Assembly (NCBI GenBank): GCA_007753675.1
Contig: CP036432.1
Span: 10,077,381-10,141,380, forward strand
Direction of reading: 5' to 3'
Length of the DNA stretch: 64,000 nt
Source: Stieleria magnilauensis
Lineage (GTDB): Bacteria > Planctomycetota > Planctomycetia > Pirellulales > Pirellulaceae
In this document: piece after piece, positions 19,052 to 27,911 of the stretch
Numbering within the stretch: position 1 is the first letter of the stretch
How the letters are laid out: every line of letters starts with the position of its first letter
The notes under the pieces: model-generated
Databases searched by the model: none
Told to the model about the DNA's origin: nothing
What the model saw: the letters and a program-made list of their open reading frames with translations, nothing else
Made by a program: the position numbers and the translations under genes

Positions 19052-19632
19052 AGCCTGATCCTGCACGCACCATCGTTCCCCGCCGCCGAACCGGTGTCGT
19101 GATGACGCTGTTGATTCTGACCGGCATTCTGGTCGATCAACCCGCCGACGCACAAACCAGCCTGGCTTCGGAACGGAACGTCAAAGTCGCCTACTTGTAC
19201 AATTTCCTCCGCTACGTCCGTTGGCCGGAGACGGCTTACGCCGACGAATCTTCGCCCACCGTGATCGGGATCCTGACCGGCGATCCGCACAGCCGTCTGC
19301 TGAACCAAGTCGCTGCGAAGAAGCAAGCCCGGGGTCGTCGAATCGTCGTCCGGGAGTTTGATTCGGTCCGCGAAATCCAAGCCTGTCATCTGGTCTTCCT
19401 GCATGCGGGAACCGCCCCGGCGGACGAGGCCGAAGCGATCGCGCGGACCGAACGACAAAACACGCTGTTGATCTGTGAGTCAGTGGTGGCGGCACAACGC
19501 GGCGTCCCGATCCGCTTTTTTGCCGACCACGATGGAACGATCGGATTAAAAATCAACGTCGACGCGATGACCCGACGCGGTCTTCAGGCGGACGCCAAAC
19601 TGCTCAACATCGCGAGCATCGAACGAGATTAG
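19048..19632 (+). CDS. YfiR-like (DUF4154) periplasmic protein
   Basis: 194 residues; the ATG at 19048 overlaps the receptor stop (ATGA), while a GTG three codons earlier is less likely. A signal peptide covers about residues 17-36 (VVMTLLILTGILV, then ADAQT). The mature start NVKVAYLYNFLRYVRWPE is the hallmark of the YfiR/DUF4154 family, followed by VIGILTGDPHSRLL, a LVFLHAG strand and a conserved tail NVDAMTRRGLQADAKLLNIA. In Pseudomonas, YfiR is a periplasmic inhibitor of the diguanylate cyclase YfiN. Here the partner is most likely the membrane histidine kinase immediately downstream, which has a periplasmic loop. Confidence 0.85.
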   Translation: MKPDPARTIVPRRRTGVVMTLLILTGILVDQPADAQTSLASERNVKVAYLYNFLRYVRWPETAYADESSPTVIGILTGDPHSRLLNQVAAKKQARGRRIVVREFDSVREIQACHLVFLHAGTAPADEAEAIARTERQNTLLICESVVAAQRGVPIRFFADHDGTIGLKINVDAMTRRGLQADAKLLNIASIERD

Positions 19633-19637
19633 ACTCA

Positions 19638-21365
19638 ATGGGCAGAACAACCAAACGATTCCGTGACTTTTCCGTTCAAACCAAGCTAACGGTTTTGGCT
19701 GCCACGGCGATCACGTTGGCGGTCTCGGTCGCCTGCGCCATCTTTGTGGTATTGGACGTCCGGCGCATCTCCGCGTCCAAAGCCACACAATTGACCGCGA
19801 TCGCCGAGACACTCAGCACCAACAGCACCGCCGCGGTGGCGTTCGGACAACAGGACGCCGCCGAAGAACTGCTGGCCGCGATCAAGGGCCGACACACGAT
19901 CGACATCGCATGCATCTTGGATGCCGATGGGTCCGTGTTCGCGATCTACCGACGTTTCGGCGATCAAGCGGACTTTCATCCCCAGTCGGTCACGCTCGGT
20001 GCGCACTATGGCGACGACGGCTTTCTGGACGTGGCGGTGCCGATCATCGACGACGGCGACCGCCTGGGCACGTTGATCCTGCGGGAAACGACCGCAGATC
20101 TCGGCCAAGCCCGCACGACCCACATCCTGGCCGCCGCCGTCGTGCTGGCGATTTCCATCATCATCGGCGTGTTCGCCTCTTCACACCTCCAAGACTCCGT
20201 CACCGCGCCGATCTTGCGACTGGCGTCAACGGCCCAAAAGATCTCACAGAGCGAAGACTGCGCCATCCGTGTCCATCACGACAGTGACGACGAGATCGGA
20301 ATCCTCTACCGCCAATTCAACGGCATGCTGGATCGTGTGCAGTCGCGCGAAAAAGCCGTCATCCAGGCAAGCCAGCGTTTGCAAGAGCTCAACCAGGCAT
20401 TGGAGCAACGCGTCGCCGAACGGACCAGCGAACTGGAACAATCCAACGCCGCCTTGCAAAACCAAATCGAAGCCAAGGATCTGGCGACGAAACAGCTGCA
20501 AAACACCCACGCGCAGCTGCTGGAAGTGTCACGCCGTGCGGGCATGGCGGATATCGCCAACGGTGTGTTGCACAACATCGGAAACGTGCTGAACAGTTTG
20601 AATATCAGCGCCAACCTGATCGACGAACGGCTGCGCAACGTCAAACTCGCCAACCTCGAAAAGGCAGTCGAACTGTTACTGCAAAACGAAGACGACCTCG
20701 CCGAGTTCCTACTCCGCAGCGACCAAGGAAAAATCTTGCCACGGTACCTGGGCAAACTCTCCGACAGCATGCGTGACGATCAACGTTCCATCTTGAACGA
20801 AATCGAATCCTTGGCGTCCAACGTCGAGCACATCAAAGACATCGTCCGCGCCCAACAATCCCACGCCGGCGCGTTCGGCGTGATGGAACAATTGCAACCG
20901 GCAGCCCTGTTCGAAGATGCGATCCATTTCGTGCACGATTCCTTTTCAAAACACAACGTCGAAATTGTCAGAGACTATGGCCAAGTCCCCGCGATCGAAA
21001 TTGAGAAATCGAAGGCCATCCAGATCATCGTCAATCTGATCAAGAACGCCAAGGAATCCGTGCTCGAACACGATTCGGACGTCAAACGCGTGACGCTACG
21101 TCTGGAACAATCCGGTGACGACGTTTGTTTCCAGGTCAGTGACAGCGGGACCGGGATCGCCGCGGACCGAATCACCACAATTTTCTCCAACGGCTTCACC
21201 ACCAAAAAAGACGGGCACGGCTTCGGACTCCATGCCTCCGCGACCGCGGCGGTCGAACTGGGCGGCAGATTGTCGGTCCACAGCGAGGGGATCGGTCAGG
21301 GAGCCACGTTCACGTTGCTGCTGCCCGTTTCGATCCGCACCCGGCACAAAGCACTCGCCGGGTAA
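19638..21365 (+). CDS. Membrane HAMP sensor histidine kinase
   Basis: 575 residues. Two membrane helices (about 15-38 and 155-175) enclose a periplasmic sensor loop (TLSTNSTAAVAFGQQDAAEELL..., of the kind found in CHASE8-type kinases). A HAMP domain (ILRLASTAQKISQSED ... EIGILYRQFNGML) and a coiled coil follow, then a variant phospho-acceptor box MADIANGVLHNIGNVLNSL, in which His is followed by NIGN. The ATP-binding domain has NLIKNAKESV, VSDSGTGIAADRI and HGFGLHASATAAVELGG. It starts 5 bases after the YfiR-like gene, so receptor, YfiR-like protein and kinase probably form one envelope-to-cytoplasm pathway. It has no receiver of its own; the divergent REC-kinase-REC protein is a candidate target (inference). 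Confidence 0.92.
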   Translation: MGRTTKRFRDFSVQTKLTVLAATAITLAVSVACAIFVVLDVRRISASKATQLTAIAETLSTNSTAAVAFGQQDAAEELLAAIKGRHTIDIACILDADGSVFAIYRRFGDQADFHPQSVTLGAHYGDDGFLDVAVPIIDDGDRLGTLILRETTADLGQARTTHILAAAVVLAISIIIGVFASSHLQDSVTAPILRLASTAQKISQSEDCAIRVHHDSDDEIGILYRQFNGMLDRVQSREKAVIQASQRLQELNQALEQRVAERTSELEQSNAALQNQIEAKDLATKQLQNTHAQLLEVSRRAGMADIANGVLHNIGNVLNSLNISANLIDERLRNVKLANLEKAVELLLQNEDDLAEFLLRSDQGKILPRYLGKLSDSMRDDQRSILNEIESLASNVEHIKDIVRAQQSHAGAFGVMEQLQPAALFEDAIHFVHDSFSKHNVEIVRDYGQVPAIEIEKSKAIQIIVNLIKNAKESVLEHDSDVKRVTLRLEQSGDDVCFQVSDSGTGIAADRITTIFSNGFTTKKDGHGFGLHASATAAVELGGRLSVHSEGIGQGATFTLLLPVSIRTRHKALAG

Positions 21366-21376
21366 TCCAACGCCCT

Positions 21377-21428
21377 CACAGTGAGGCGGCACAGTGAAGC
21401 GGCACAGTGAAGCAGCACAGTGAGGCGG
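21377..21428. repeat. Four tandem 13-bp repeats
   Basis: cacagtgaggcgg, cacagtgaagcgg, cacagtgaagcag and cacagtgaggcgg run head to tail right after the kinase stop codon. The gap 21366-21506 holds nothing else recognisable. Confidence 0.9.
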
Positions 21429-21506
21429 CACGACTCGCGCCGATACGCTAAAACAACACGGTAGTCGAGGCGACACCCATGACACCGGCCGCGAGCAACC
21501 GATCCG

Positions 21507-22508
21507 ATGCAACCATCCAGTTCCCACCACCGTGACGAAACCGTTTCCCCCAAACCCTCCCGAATCGACCGCCGGCAATTGATCGCCGGTGCGTTGACCG
21601 CCCCACTGACTGTCCCACTGGCCGTCGCAGCGATGGCACCGGCGGCGGGGGCGGCAGAGGATTCCGCCCCCCCACGACGCGGCAACCGCATCGCCGTTTC
21701 CACGTACTCCTATTGGCGTTACCGCGACGACAGCAAGCTGACGATCGAGCAGTGCATCGACTTGGCCGCCGAAACGGGCTTCGATGGCGTCGAAATCTTG
21801 CACGTCCAGATGGAGGACGAATCCAACGCCGCGTTGCAACGGATCAAACAACGGGCCTTTCGGTCGGGATTGGATTTATGCGGATTTTCCACGCACCAAT
21901 CGTTCGTCTATCCCGACGCCGCGAAGCGTGACGAAAACGTCCGTCACACCATCCACTGTATCGAACTGGCCTACGCACTGGGCATTCCGACCATCCGCGT
22001 CAACACCGGACGCTGGGGAACGTCGAAAGATTTCGACACGCTGATGGCCAACAAGGGGATCGAGCCCAGGCTGGAAGGCTACAGCGACGACGACGGATTC
22101 GCCTGGGTTCGCGAAGGTCTCGAAAAGTGCTTGCCGGCCGCCGAAAAATGCGGCGTCGTGCTGGGACTGGAAAACCACTGGGGACTCGGACGCACCGCCG
22201 ACGGCGTGCTCCGGTTGATCCGCGAGATCGATTCCCCCTGGCTGCGAGCCACATTGGACACGGGCAACTTCTTGGAAAACCAGTACGAACAATATCAACA
22301 ACTCGCGCCCGAAGCCGTCTTTGTTCAAGCCAAGACCTACTTCGGCGGAGGCACCTGGTACACGCTGGAGATCGACTACGACCGGGTCGCAGCGATCTTG
22401 GCGGGGGTCAACTACCAGGGATACATTTCGCTGGAGTTTGAAGGCCAGGAGTCGCACGAAACGGCGATCCCCAAAAGTCTGGAAACCTTGCGCAAAGCGT
22501 TTGCCTGA
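21507..22508 (+). CDS. Tat-exported sugar phosphate isomerase/epimerase-like TIM-barrel protein
   Basis: 333 residues. The N-terminus has a twin-arginine signal (RIDRRQLIAGALTAP, then a hydrophobic Ala/Pro run to AAGAAEDS). The barrel follows the xylose-isomerase-like/AP-endonuclease-2 pattern: RIAVSTYSYW, ETGFDGVEILHV, LCGFSTHQSF, VVLGLENHWG, RATLDTGNF and GYISLEFEGQE, whose Glu, His and Asp residues would bind a divalent metal. Such proteins are very numerous in planctomycetes and act on sugars or polyols. The substrate is not predictable. It stands as a single gene 28 bases ahead of the TMEM43-like gene and may share its transcript. Confidence 0.88.
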   Translation: MQPSSSHHRDETVSPKPSRIDRRQLIAGALTAPLTVPLAVAAMAPAAGAAEDSAPPRRGNRIAVSTYSYWRYRDDSKLTIEQCIDLAAETGFDGVEILHVQMEDESNAALQRIKQRAFRSGLDLCGFSTHQSFVYPDAAKRDENVRHTIHCIELAYALGIPTIRVNTGRWGTSKDFDTLMANKGIEPRLEGYSDDDGFAWVREGLEKCLPAAEKCGVVLGLENHWGLGRTADGVLRLIREIDSPWLRATLDTGNFLENQYEQYQQLAPEAVFVQAKTYFGGGTWYTLEIDYDRVAAILAGVNYQGYISLEFEGQESHETAIPKSLETLRKAFA

Positions 22509-22535
22509 TTCCGCAAATGAAGTGAGAGAAGTCTG

Positions 22536-23918
22536 ATGGGAACTCGGGTCACAGAAGAATCATGGTTCGGCCGGCTCGGCAAGGCGTTTGCCGGCATCCT
22601 GTTCGGCGTTCTGCTGACCGTCGTCTCGGTCCCCGTCTTGTTCTGGAACGAAGGCCGCGCCGTCCGCACCGCCAAAGGATTGAAGGAAGGCGCCAAGGTG
22701 GTCGTCGAGATCCAACCGGATGCGGTCGACCCGGCGAACGATGGAAAGTTTGTCCACGTCTCCGGTGATGTCCAGACCAACGACGTGCTCCGTGACGACG
22801 ACTTCGCCATCGAATACAACGGGATTCGATTGGAGCGGCACGTCGAGATGTACCAGTGGAACGAAAACAAACAGACCACGAAAGAAAAAAAGCTGGGCGG
22901 GGGAACCAGGACGACCACCACCTACACCTACGAGAAAGATTGGTTCCCCGAACGGATCGATTCGAGCGGATTTGACGAAGCACCCTCGCACCAGAATCCG
23001 GCCGAGTTTGTGTTCGCCGATCGGACCTACCAGGCCAAGAATGTCTCCCTGGGACAGTTCCGTCTTCCCGACTCGCTGATCGCCATGATCAGCGGCGAAG
23101 ACGCCTTGGAACTGGACCCGGCCAACGTGCCCGACGCGTTCAAGGATCGCTCGATCATTCGCCGCGACGGCCCCGACGGCGCATCACGGATTTACCTTTT
23201 CGCACACCCGCTGCCGGTCTCAGCAACGGCCCAAGACCCTGTCCCCACCGACGCGGTGAAAGCAACAGTGGACGAGTCCGCGGAATTGGCGCTCACACCG
23301 CCGGCCCAATCGTTACCTGACGAAGAGGCACAACCTGCCGAGCCGGCGTTGCCGACCGAGCCGGATCGTCCCGAAACGGATGCGACCGCCAGCTCGCCCC
23401 CGATCGAGACGCCGCAGATCGGCGATGTCCGACTGTGGTTCACCGCAACGCCGGTGCAGACGGTCAGCCTGCTCAGCCAACAAACCGGCGAGTCGTTCCA
23501 ACCGTTTGAAACGCACTACGACACCACCATCAACGTCTTGAAAGTCGGCGTCTTTAGCGCCGCCGAAATGATCGCCCAGGAAGAGGCGGCCAATCGGATC
23601 CTGACCTGGCTCTTGCGGGCCGGCGGATCGATGATGATGTTTTTCGGATTGATGTTGTTGCTGCGCCCCCTGGTGGTGCTGTCCGACGTCCTCCCGTTGG
23701 CCGGTTCACTTGTCGGATTTGGCACCGCCATCGTCGCCGGCTTGCTGACCATCGCCGGGGCGATGACCGTGATCGGAATCGCATGGGTCTTCTATCGGCC
23801 CGTGCTGGGGATCAGTTTGCTGGTCGTCGCCATCGCGGCGGTCTATTTGATTTTCCGCCGCGGTCGGTCCAAGCGAGCACAACAGCGCGATACACTCACC
23901 CACGCTGATCTGGCGTGA
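22536..23918 (+). CDS. TMEM43-like membrane protein
   Basis: 460 residues. A first membrane helix (about 15-35: GKAFAGILFGVLLTVVSVPVLFW) is followed at once by NEGRA, as in the TMEM43/LUMA family (DUF1625). A large extracytoplasmic domain (residues ~40-350) contains the family pattern VHVSGDV, YQWNENK and a Glu/Pro-rich insertion near 235-295. It ends with three closely spaced membrane helices (about 370-450) and a basic tail. In eukaryotes TMEM43 is an inner-nuclear-membrane protein; the bacterial function is unknown. Its TGA at 23916-23918 lies just before the M3 peptidase gene. Confidence 0.85.
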   Translation: MGTRVTEESWFGRLGKAFAGILFGVLLTVVSVPVLFWNEGRAVRTAKGLKEGAKVVVEIQPDAVDPANDGKFVHVSGDVQTNDVLRDDDFAIEYNGIRLERHVEMYQWNENKQTTKEKKLGGGTRTTTTYTYEKDWFPERIDSSGFDEAPSHQNPAEFVFADRTYQAKNVSLGQFRLPDSLIAMISGEDALELDPANVPDAFKDRSIIRRDGPDGASRIYLFAHPLPVSATAQDPVPTDAVKATVDESAELALTPPAQSLPDEEAQPAEPALPTEPDRPETDATASSPPIETPQIGDVRLWFTATPVQTVSLLSQQTGESFQPFETHYDTTINVLKVGVFSAAEMIAQEEAANRILTWLLRAGGSMMMFFGLMLLLRPLVVLSDVLPLAGSLVGFGTAIVAGLLTIAGAMTVIGIAWVFYRPVLGISLLVVAIAAVYLIFRRGRSKRAQQRDTLTHADLA

Positions 23919-23953
23919 CCGGACCCCAATCTGGACCTCAACCCCACGACCCT

Positions 23954-26110
23954 ATGAAACTCTCACCGATCGCCGCGATTTCGTTCGGCTTCTTGATTTT
24001 GAACCTGGGCTTGCTGCAGGCCCAGGAGGACACGAACACCACCAAGACGGAGCAAAAAGGAATGACTGATTCGGTACTGCTGAAACCATGGACGGGACCT
24101 TATGGAGGCGTACCGCCCTGGGATCTGGTACGAAGTGAAGAGTTTATCGATGCGTTTGACGCGGCCATCGCGCAAGCGTCTGCGGAAATCGACGCGATCG
24201 CCAACAACCCCGAACCGGCCAGCTTTGAAAACACCGTCGTGGCGATGGAGAAATCCGGAGAGTCACTCGATCGCCTGGACGCGATCTTCGGTGTCCATTC
24301 CTCCAACCTGAACCTCGGGCCGATCCCCGACATCGAACGCGTCGTCGCGCCAAAACTTTCCGCCCACTCCGATAGCATCTTCCAGAACAGCACGCTATTC
24401 GAGCGACTCAAAGCGATCTACGAGAGCGACGAGAAAAAGTCGATGACCGTCGCCCAAGTCCGCTTGATCGACGATCTCTACAAAACGTTCGTTCGTCGCG
24501 GTGCCCAACTCAATGCCAGTGACAAGGCTCGGCTGACACGAATCAACGCGGACCTTTCGCGGTTGTTCACCGATTTCAGCCAAAACGTCCTCGAAGACGA
24601 AAAGCGATTCGTGACGTGGGTCGAAAAGGAATCGGATCTGGACGGGTTGCCCACAAGCGTGGTGGCGTCCATGAAACGGGCCGCCGAAGAACGCGGCAAA
24701 CCCGATCAGTGGGCGGTGACCAACACTCGATCGTCCATGGATCCGTTCTTGACGTACAGCAAGAACCGACCGCTTCGCGAACAGGTCTGGCGGACGTATT
24801 ACAACCGCTGTGACAACGGCGACGAGCACGACAACAACGGGATCATCACCGAAATCCTGGCACTCCGCCGTGAACGGGCCAAACTGCTCGGCTATCCCAC
24901 CCACGCCCACTGGCGTTTGGAACCGACGATGGCGAAGAAGCCCGAACCGACTTTCGCGCTGATGAACCAGGTTTGGCCCAAGGCGGTCGCCCGCGTCGCC
25001 GAAGAGGTCGCCGACATGCAAAAGATCGCCGACGCCGAAGCCTCCACTTCCGCAGAAAAAATCACTATCCAGCCCTGGGACTACCGCTTCTACGCCGAGA
25101 AAGTCCGCAAGGCGAAATACGACTTGGACCTCGGTGAAGTCAAACCCTACCTGCAACTGGAGAAGCTCCGCGAAGGCATGTTCTGGGTCGCCGGCGAACT
25201 GTTCGGTTTCCAGTTCACGCCCGCCAATGACGTCCCGGTTTTCCATCCCGATGTTCGCGTCTGGGAAGTCACCGGCCGCGACGGACAACACGTTGGACTG
25301 TGGTACTTTGACCCCTACGCACGCGCCGGAAAACGAAGCGGTGCCTGGATGACCGCCTACCGCGTTCAACAGAACATGGGCGACGCAAAGACACCGATCG
25401 TCTCCAACAACTCCAACTTCATCCCGGGCGGCAAAGACGAAACGGTACTGATTTCGTGGGACGATGCCGTCACGCTGTTCCACGAATTCGGCCACGCGCT
25501 GCACGGGCTCTGCTCCGATGTCAACTATCCCTCGCAAGCCGGCACGTCGGTCGCCCGAGACTACGTCGAGTTCCCCTCCCAGCTGCTGGAACATTGGCTC
25601 GACACGCCGGAAGTGCTGCAGAAGTATTGCGTGCACTATGAAACGGGCGAGCCGCTGCCGCAATCGCTGATCGACAAGATCAAGAAGGCGTCCACGTTCA
25701 ATCAAGGATTCGCGACGGTCGAATACCTGGCCAGTGCGATCGTCGACATGAAACTTCACACCAGCGACCAGGAACGCATCGACCCGGACGCCTTTGAAAA
25801 GGAAACGCTCAAAGAAATCGGGATGCCCGACGAACTGCCGATGCGACACCGCACACCCCACTTTGCCCACATCTTCAGCAGCGACAGTTATTCGGCCGGC
25901 TATTACAGTTACCTGTGGGCCGACGCGTTGACCGCCGACGCGGCGGAGGCCTTTGAAAAGGCCGGTTCGTTCTACGACCCTGAACTGTGCGAAAGCTTGT
26001 ACGAGAACGTGTTCTCCGTCGGTGACACGATTGACCCGGCCGAGGGATTCAGACGCTTCAGGGGCCGCGACGTCGACACCTCCGCCCTGATGCGCAAACG
26101 GGGATTTTGA
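23954..26110 (+). CDS. dcp: Exported M3-family zinc peptidase (peptidyl-dipeptidase Dcp-like)
   Basis: 718 residues from the ATG at 23954, which gives a signal peptide (MKLSPIAAISFGFLILNLG, cleavage near LLQAQ). A GTG at 23915 overlapping the previous stop would add 13 residues ahead of it. The N-terminal helical part is Dcp/OpdA-like (PWDLVRSEEFIDAFDAA, ANNPEPASFENTVVAME). The catalytic motif HEFGHALHGL starts at about residue 510, and the third zinc ligand Glu lies in YVEFPSQLLEHW. The C-terminal SAGYYSYLWAD provides the substrate-binding Tyr and His region usual in M3. Likely role: breakdown of short peptides in the periplasm. Confidence 0.93.
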   Translation: MKLSPIAAISFGFLILNLGLLQAQEDTNTTKTEQKGMTDSVLLKPWTGPYGGVPPWDLVRSEEFIDAFDAAIAQASAEIDAIANNPEPASFENTVVAMEKSGESLDRLDAIFGVHSSNLNLGPIPDIERVVAPKLSAHSDSIFQNSTLFERLKAIYESDEKKSMTVAQVRLIDDLYKTFVRRGAQLNASDKARLTRINADLSRLFTDFSQNVLEDEKRFVTWVEKESDLDGLPTSVVASMKRAAEERGKPDQWAVTNTRSSMDPFLTYSKNRPLREQVWRTYYNRCDNGDEHDNNGIITEILALRRERAKLLGYPTHAHWRLEPTMAKKPEPTFALMNQVWPKAVARVAEEVADMQKIADAEASTSAEKITIQPWDYRFYAEKVRKAKYDLDLGEVKPYLQLEKLREGMFWVAGELFGFQFTPANDVPVFHPDVRVWEVTGRDGQHVGLWYFDPYARAGKRSGAWMTAYRVQQNMGDAKTPIVSNNSNFIPGGKDETVLISWDDAVTLFHEFGHALHGLCSDVNYPSQAGTSVARDYVEFPSQLLEHWLDTPEVLQKYCVHYETGEPLPQSLIDKIKKASTFNQGFATVEYLASAIVDMKLHTSDQERIDPDAFEKETLKEIGMPDELPMRHRTPHFAHIFSSDSYSAGYYSYLWADALTADAAEAFEKAGSFYDPELCESLYENVFSVGDTIDPAEGFRRFRGRDVDTSALMRKRGF

Positions 26111-26133
26111 CCGCTTAGGGCCGTCAAGAAAAA

Positions 26134-26187
26134 GTGGCGTAAGCTTCCAGCTTGCGATCCCGACAGCGTAAGCTACCAGCTTGCGAT
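26134..26187. repeat. Two copies of a 23-bp repeat; the first has a perfect inverted partner at 28961-28986
   Basis: gcgtaagcttccagcttgcg (26137 on) and gcgtaagctaccagcttgcg (26165 on), each followed by atc, lie in the short gap between the M3 peptidase and PQQ-propeller genes. The 26 bases 26134-26159 are repeated exactly, in reverse complement, at 28961-28986. Confidence 0.95.
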
Positions 26188-26223
26188 CCTGTCGACACAG
26201 GCTAAACACCTAAACAAAGATCC

Positions 26224-27486
26224 ATGATGACTCCCAGACACTACATGTCGGTTGCCTTGGTGACGGCCTCGATCGTCGCCTCGATTTCCCCCGCCGAAGA
26301 CTGGACAGAATTCCGCGGACCGGGAGGGCAAGGCCACTCCAACGTCGCCGCCCTGCCGCTGACCTGGAGTGAAACCGAGCACATCGCTTGGAAGGTTCCG
26401 ATCGACGGAGACGGATGGTCTTCGCCGGTCGTCGCTGATGGCAAGATCTATTTGACCACCGCGACACCGCTCGATGGCGACTCCGACAAGGCGCGATCGT
26501 TACGCGCGGTGTGCCTCCATGCCGACGATGGCCGAATCCTGTGGAACCAGGAAATCTTTCGTCAGTCGGGCGACGGCGTCCAGCTTCACAAGAAGAACAG
26601 CCACGCCAGCGCCACCCCGGTGCTGGACAACGGTCGGCTGTACGTGCACTTCGGCCCTTCCGGCACCGCCTGCCTGACGACCGACGGCGAAGTGATTTGG
26701 AAGACCGAAGAACTCAACTTCAAGCCGGTCCACGGCAACGGCGGTTCACCGGCCTTGCACGATGACACCTTGATCGTCACCTGCGACGGCGGTGACCAAC
26801 AATTCGTCGCCGGCATCGACACCGCCAGCGGCGACGTGAAATGGAAGACCGAGCGGCAAGCGGACGTCAAAAAAGGATTTTCGTTTTCCACGCCGACGTT
26901 GATCGAAGTCGACGGTCGCACGCAAGCGATCTGCGCCGGTAGCGGCGCTGTGGTGGCCTATGATCCCGAAACGGGCGAGGAGATTTGGAGTGTGGACTAT
27001 GACGAAGGTTATTCCGTGGTCCCACGTCCGGTCTACGCTTGCGGACTCGTGTTCGTCAGCAGCGGCTATGATTCCGCATCACTCTACGCGATCGATCCGA
27101 GCGGACGCGGTGACGTGACACAATCCCATGTCCGCTGGACGATCGACCGGGGCGTTCCCAAAACCCCTTCGATGTTGGCCGTCGGCGAGGAAATGTATTT
27201 CGTCGATGACGGAGGCGTCGCGTCGTGCGTGGATGCGCGAACGGGCAAACAGCATTGGAAAGAGAGACTTGGCGGAAAGTACTCCGCATCGCCGTTTTAT
27301 GGAGCGGGCCGCATTTATTTCCAAAGCGAGACAGGCGAAACGACGGTGATCAAGCCGGGAAAGACGTTTACGGAGTTGGCGACCAACGAACTCGGCAACG
27401 GCGACCGCACCTTCGCGTCCTTCGCCGTCGTCGACAACGCGCTGCTGCTGCGCAGCGAAACGCATCTGTATCGGATTGAAGAGTGA
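26224..27486 (+). CDS. Exported PQQ-like beta-propeller protein
   Basis: 420 residues with an N-terminal signal (YMSVALVTASIVASISPA, cleaved near AED). The mature start DWTEFRGPGGQGHS is the signature of the planctomycete outer-membrane-biogenesis/BamB-like PQQ propeller family. Blades are visible as repeated strands: IAWKVPIDGDGWSSPVV, ILWNQEIF, VIWKTEELNFK, VKWKTERQ, EIWSVDYDEGYSVVPRP and GKQHWKERLGGKYSASP. Such proteins act as scaffolds or, with a quinone cofactor, as dehydrogenases; no catalytic calcium/PQQ residue set can be confirmed by eye. No operon partner is apparent. Confidence 0.88.
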   Translation: MMTPRHYMSVALVTASIVASISPAEDWTEFRGPGGQGHSNVAALPLTWSETEHIAWKVPIDGDGWSSPVVADGKIYLTTATPLDGDSDKARSLRAVCLHADDGRILWNQEIFRQSGDGVQLHKKNSHASATPVLDNGRLYVHFGPSGTACLTTDGEVIWKTEELNFKPVHGNGGSPALHDDTLIVTCDGGDQQFVAGIDTASGDVKWKTERQADVKKGFSFSTPTLIEVDGRTQAICAGSGAVVAYDPETGEEIWSVDYDEGYSVVPRPVYACGLVFVSSGYDSASLYAIDPSGRGDVTQSHVRWTIDRGVPKTPSMLAVGEEMYFVDDGGVASCVDARTGKQHWKERLGGKYSASPFYGAGRIYFQSETGETTVIKPGKTFTELATNELGNGDRTFASFAVVDNALLLRSETHLYRIEE

Positions 27487-27509
27487 TTCGAGCAACCGCC
27501 AACCACAGC

Positions 27510-27647
27510 GGGCAACGCTGTGAAGCATTCATCCCCTGCATTTTACGAGGTGTTAGCGGCAGGGCGCAAGCCCTCCGGTCCCTCGTCGTTCCCGAAACAC
27601 CGGAGGGCTCGCGCCCTGCCGCTAACAAATGCTTCACAGCGTTGCCC
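27510..27647. repeat. 138-bp two-tier inverted repeat
   Basis: Outer arms: gggcaacgctgtgaagcatt (27510-27529) and its exact reverse complement (27628-27647). Inner arms: gttagcggcagggcgcaagc... (27552-27579) and its reverse complement (27599-27626), with one mismatch. The left side carries an extra 22-nt stretch between the arms. The element fills part of the 425-bp gap 27487-27911 downstream of the propeller gene. The rest of that gap holds GC-rich sequence and the repeat at 27854. It could be a MITE-like element or a transcription barrier. Confidence 0.93.
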
Positions 27648-27853
27648 AACGGGGTTGAACAGAACAACACGATTCGCCCGAATCGCGCCGCCGTTTGTGC
27701 CGTCCGATCGCGCGGCGTCGTTTGTTGAACCCCGCTGGGGTTCCTATCCCTCTTTGCCTCCACCCGGGGTGCGCTTCGCGACCCCGGGCTGTGTTGTGGC
27801 ACCGCTCTACGGTGTGACGCCGATCGGCGTGAAGTGTCTGTCCCGGCGAGACC

Positions 27854-27896
27854 GTAGGTCACACTGTGCGTGACAACTGGCATGCACAGCATGCCC
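27854..27896. repeat. 43-bp repeat, direct partner at 28859-28901
   Basis: gtaggtcacactgtgcgtga followed by caactggcatgcacagcatgccc. It matches 28859-28901 with two differences. Contains the dyads GTCAC...GTGAC and GCATGC-ACA-GCATGC. The two copies bracket the TIM-barrel gene. Confidence 0.95.
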
Positions 27897-27911
27897 GACT
27901 CGACCAACCCA

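Noticed and set aside
24395..26209. A 604-codon minus-strand frame opposite the M3 peptidase
   Set aside because: The plus strand encodes HEFGH and the complete Dcp-like pattern; the minus frame has no recognisable motif.
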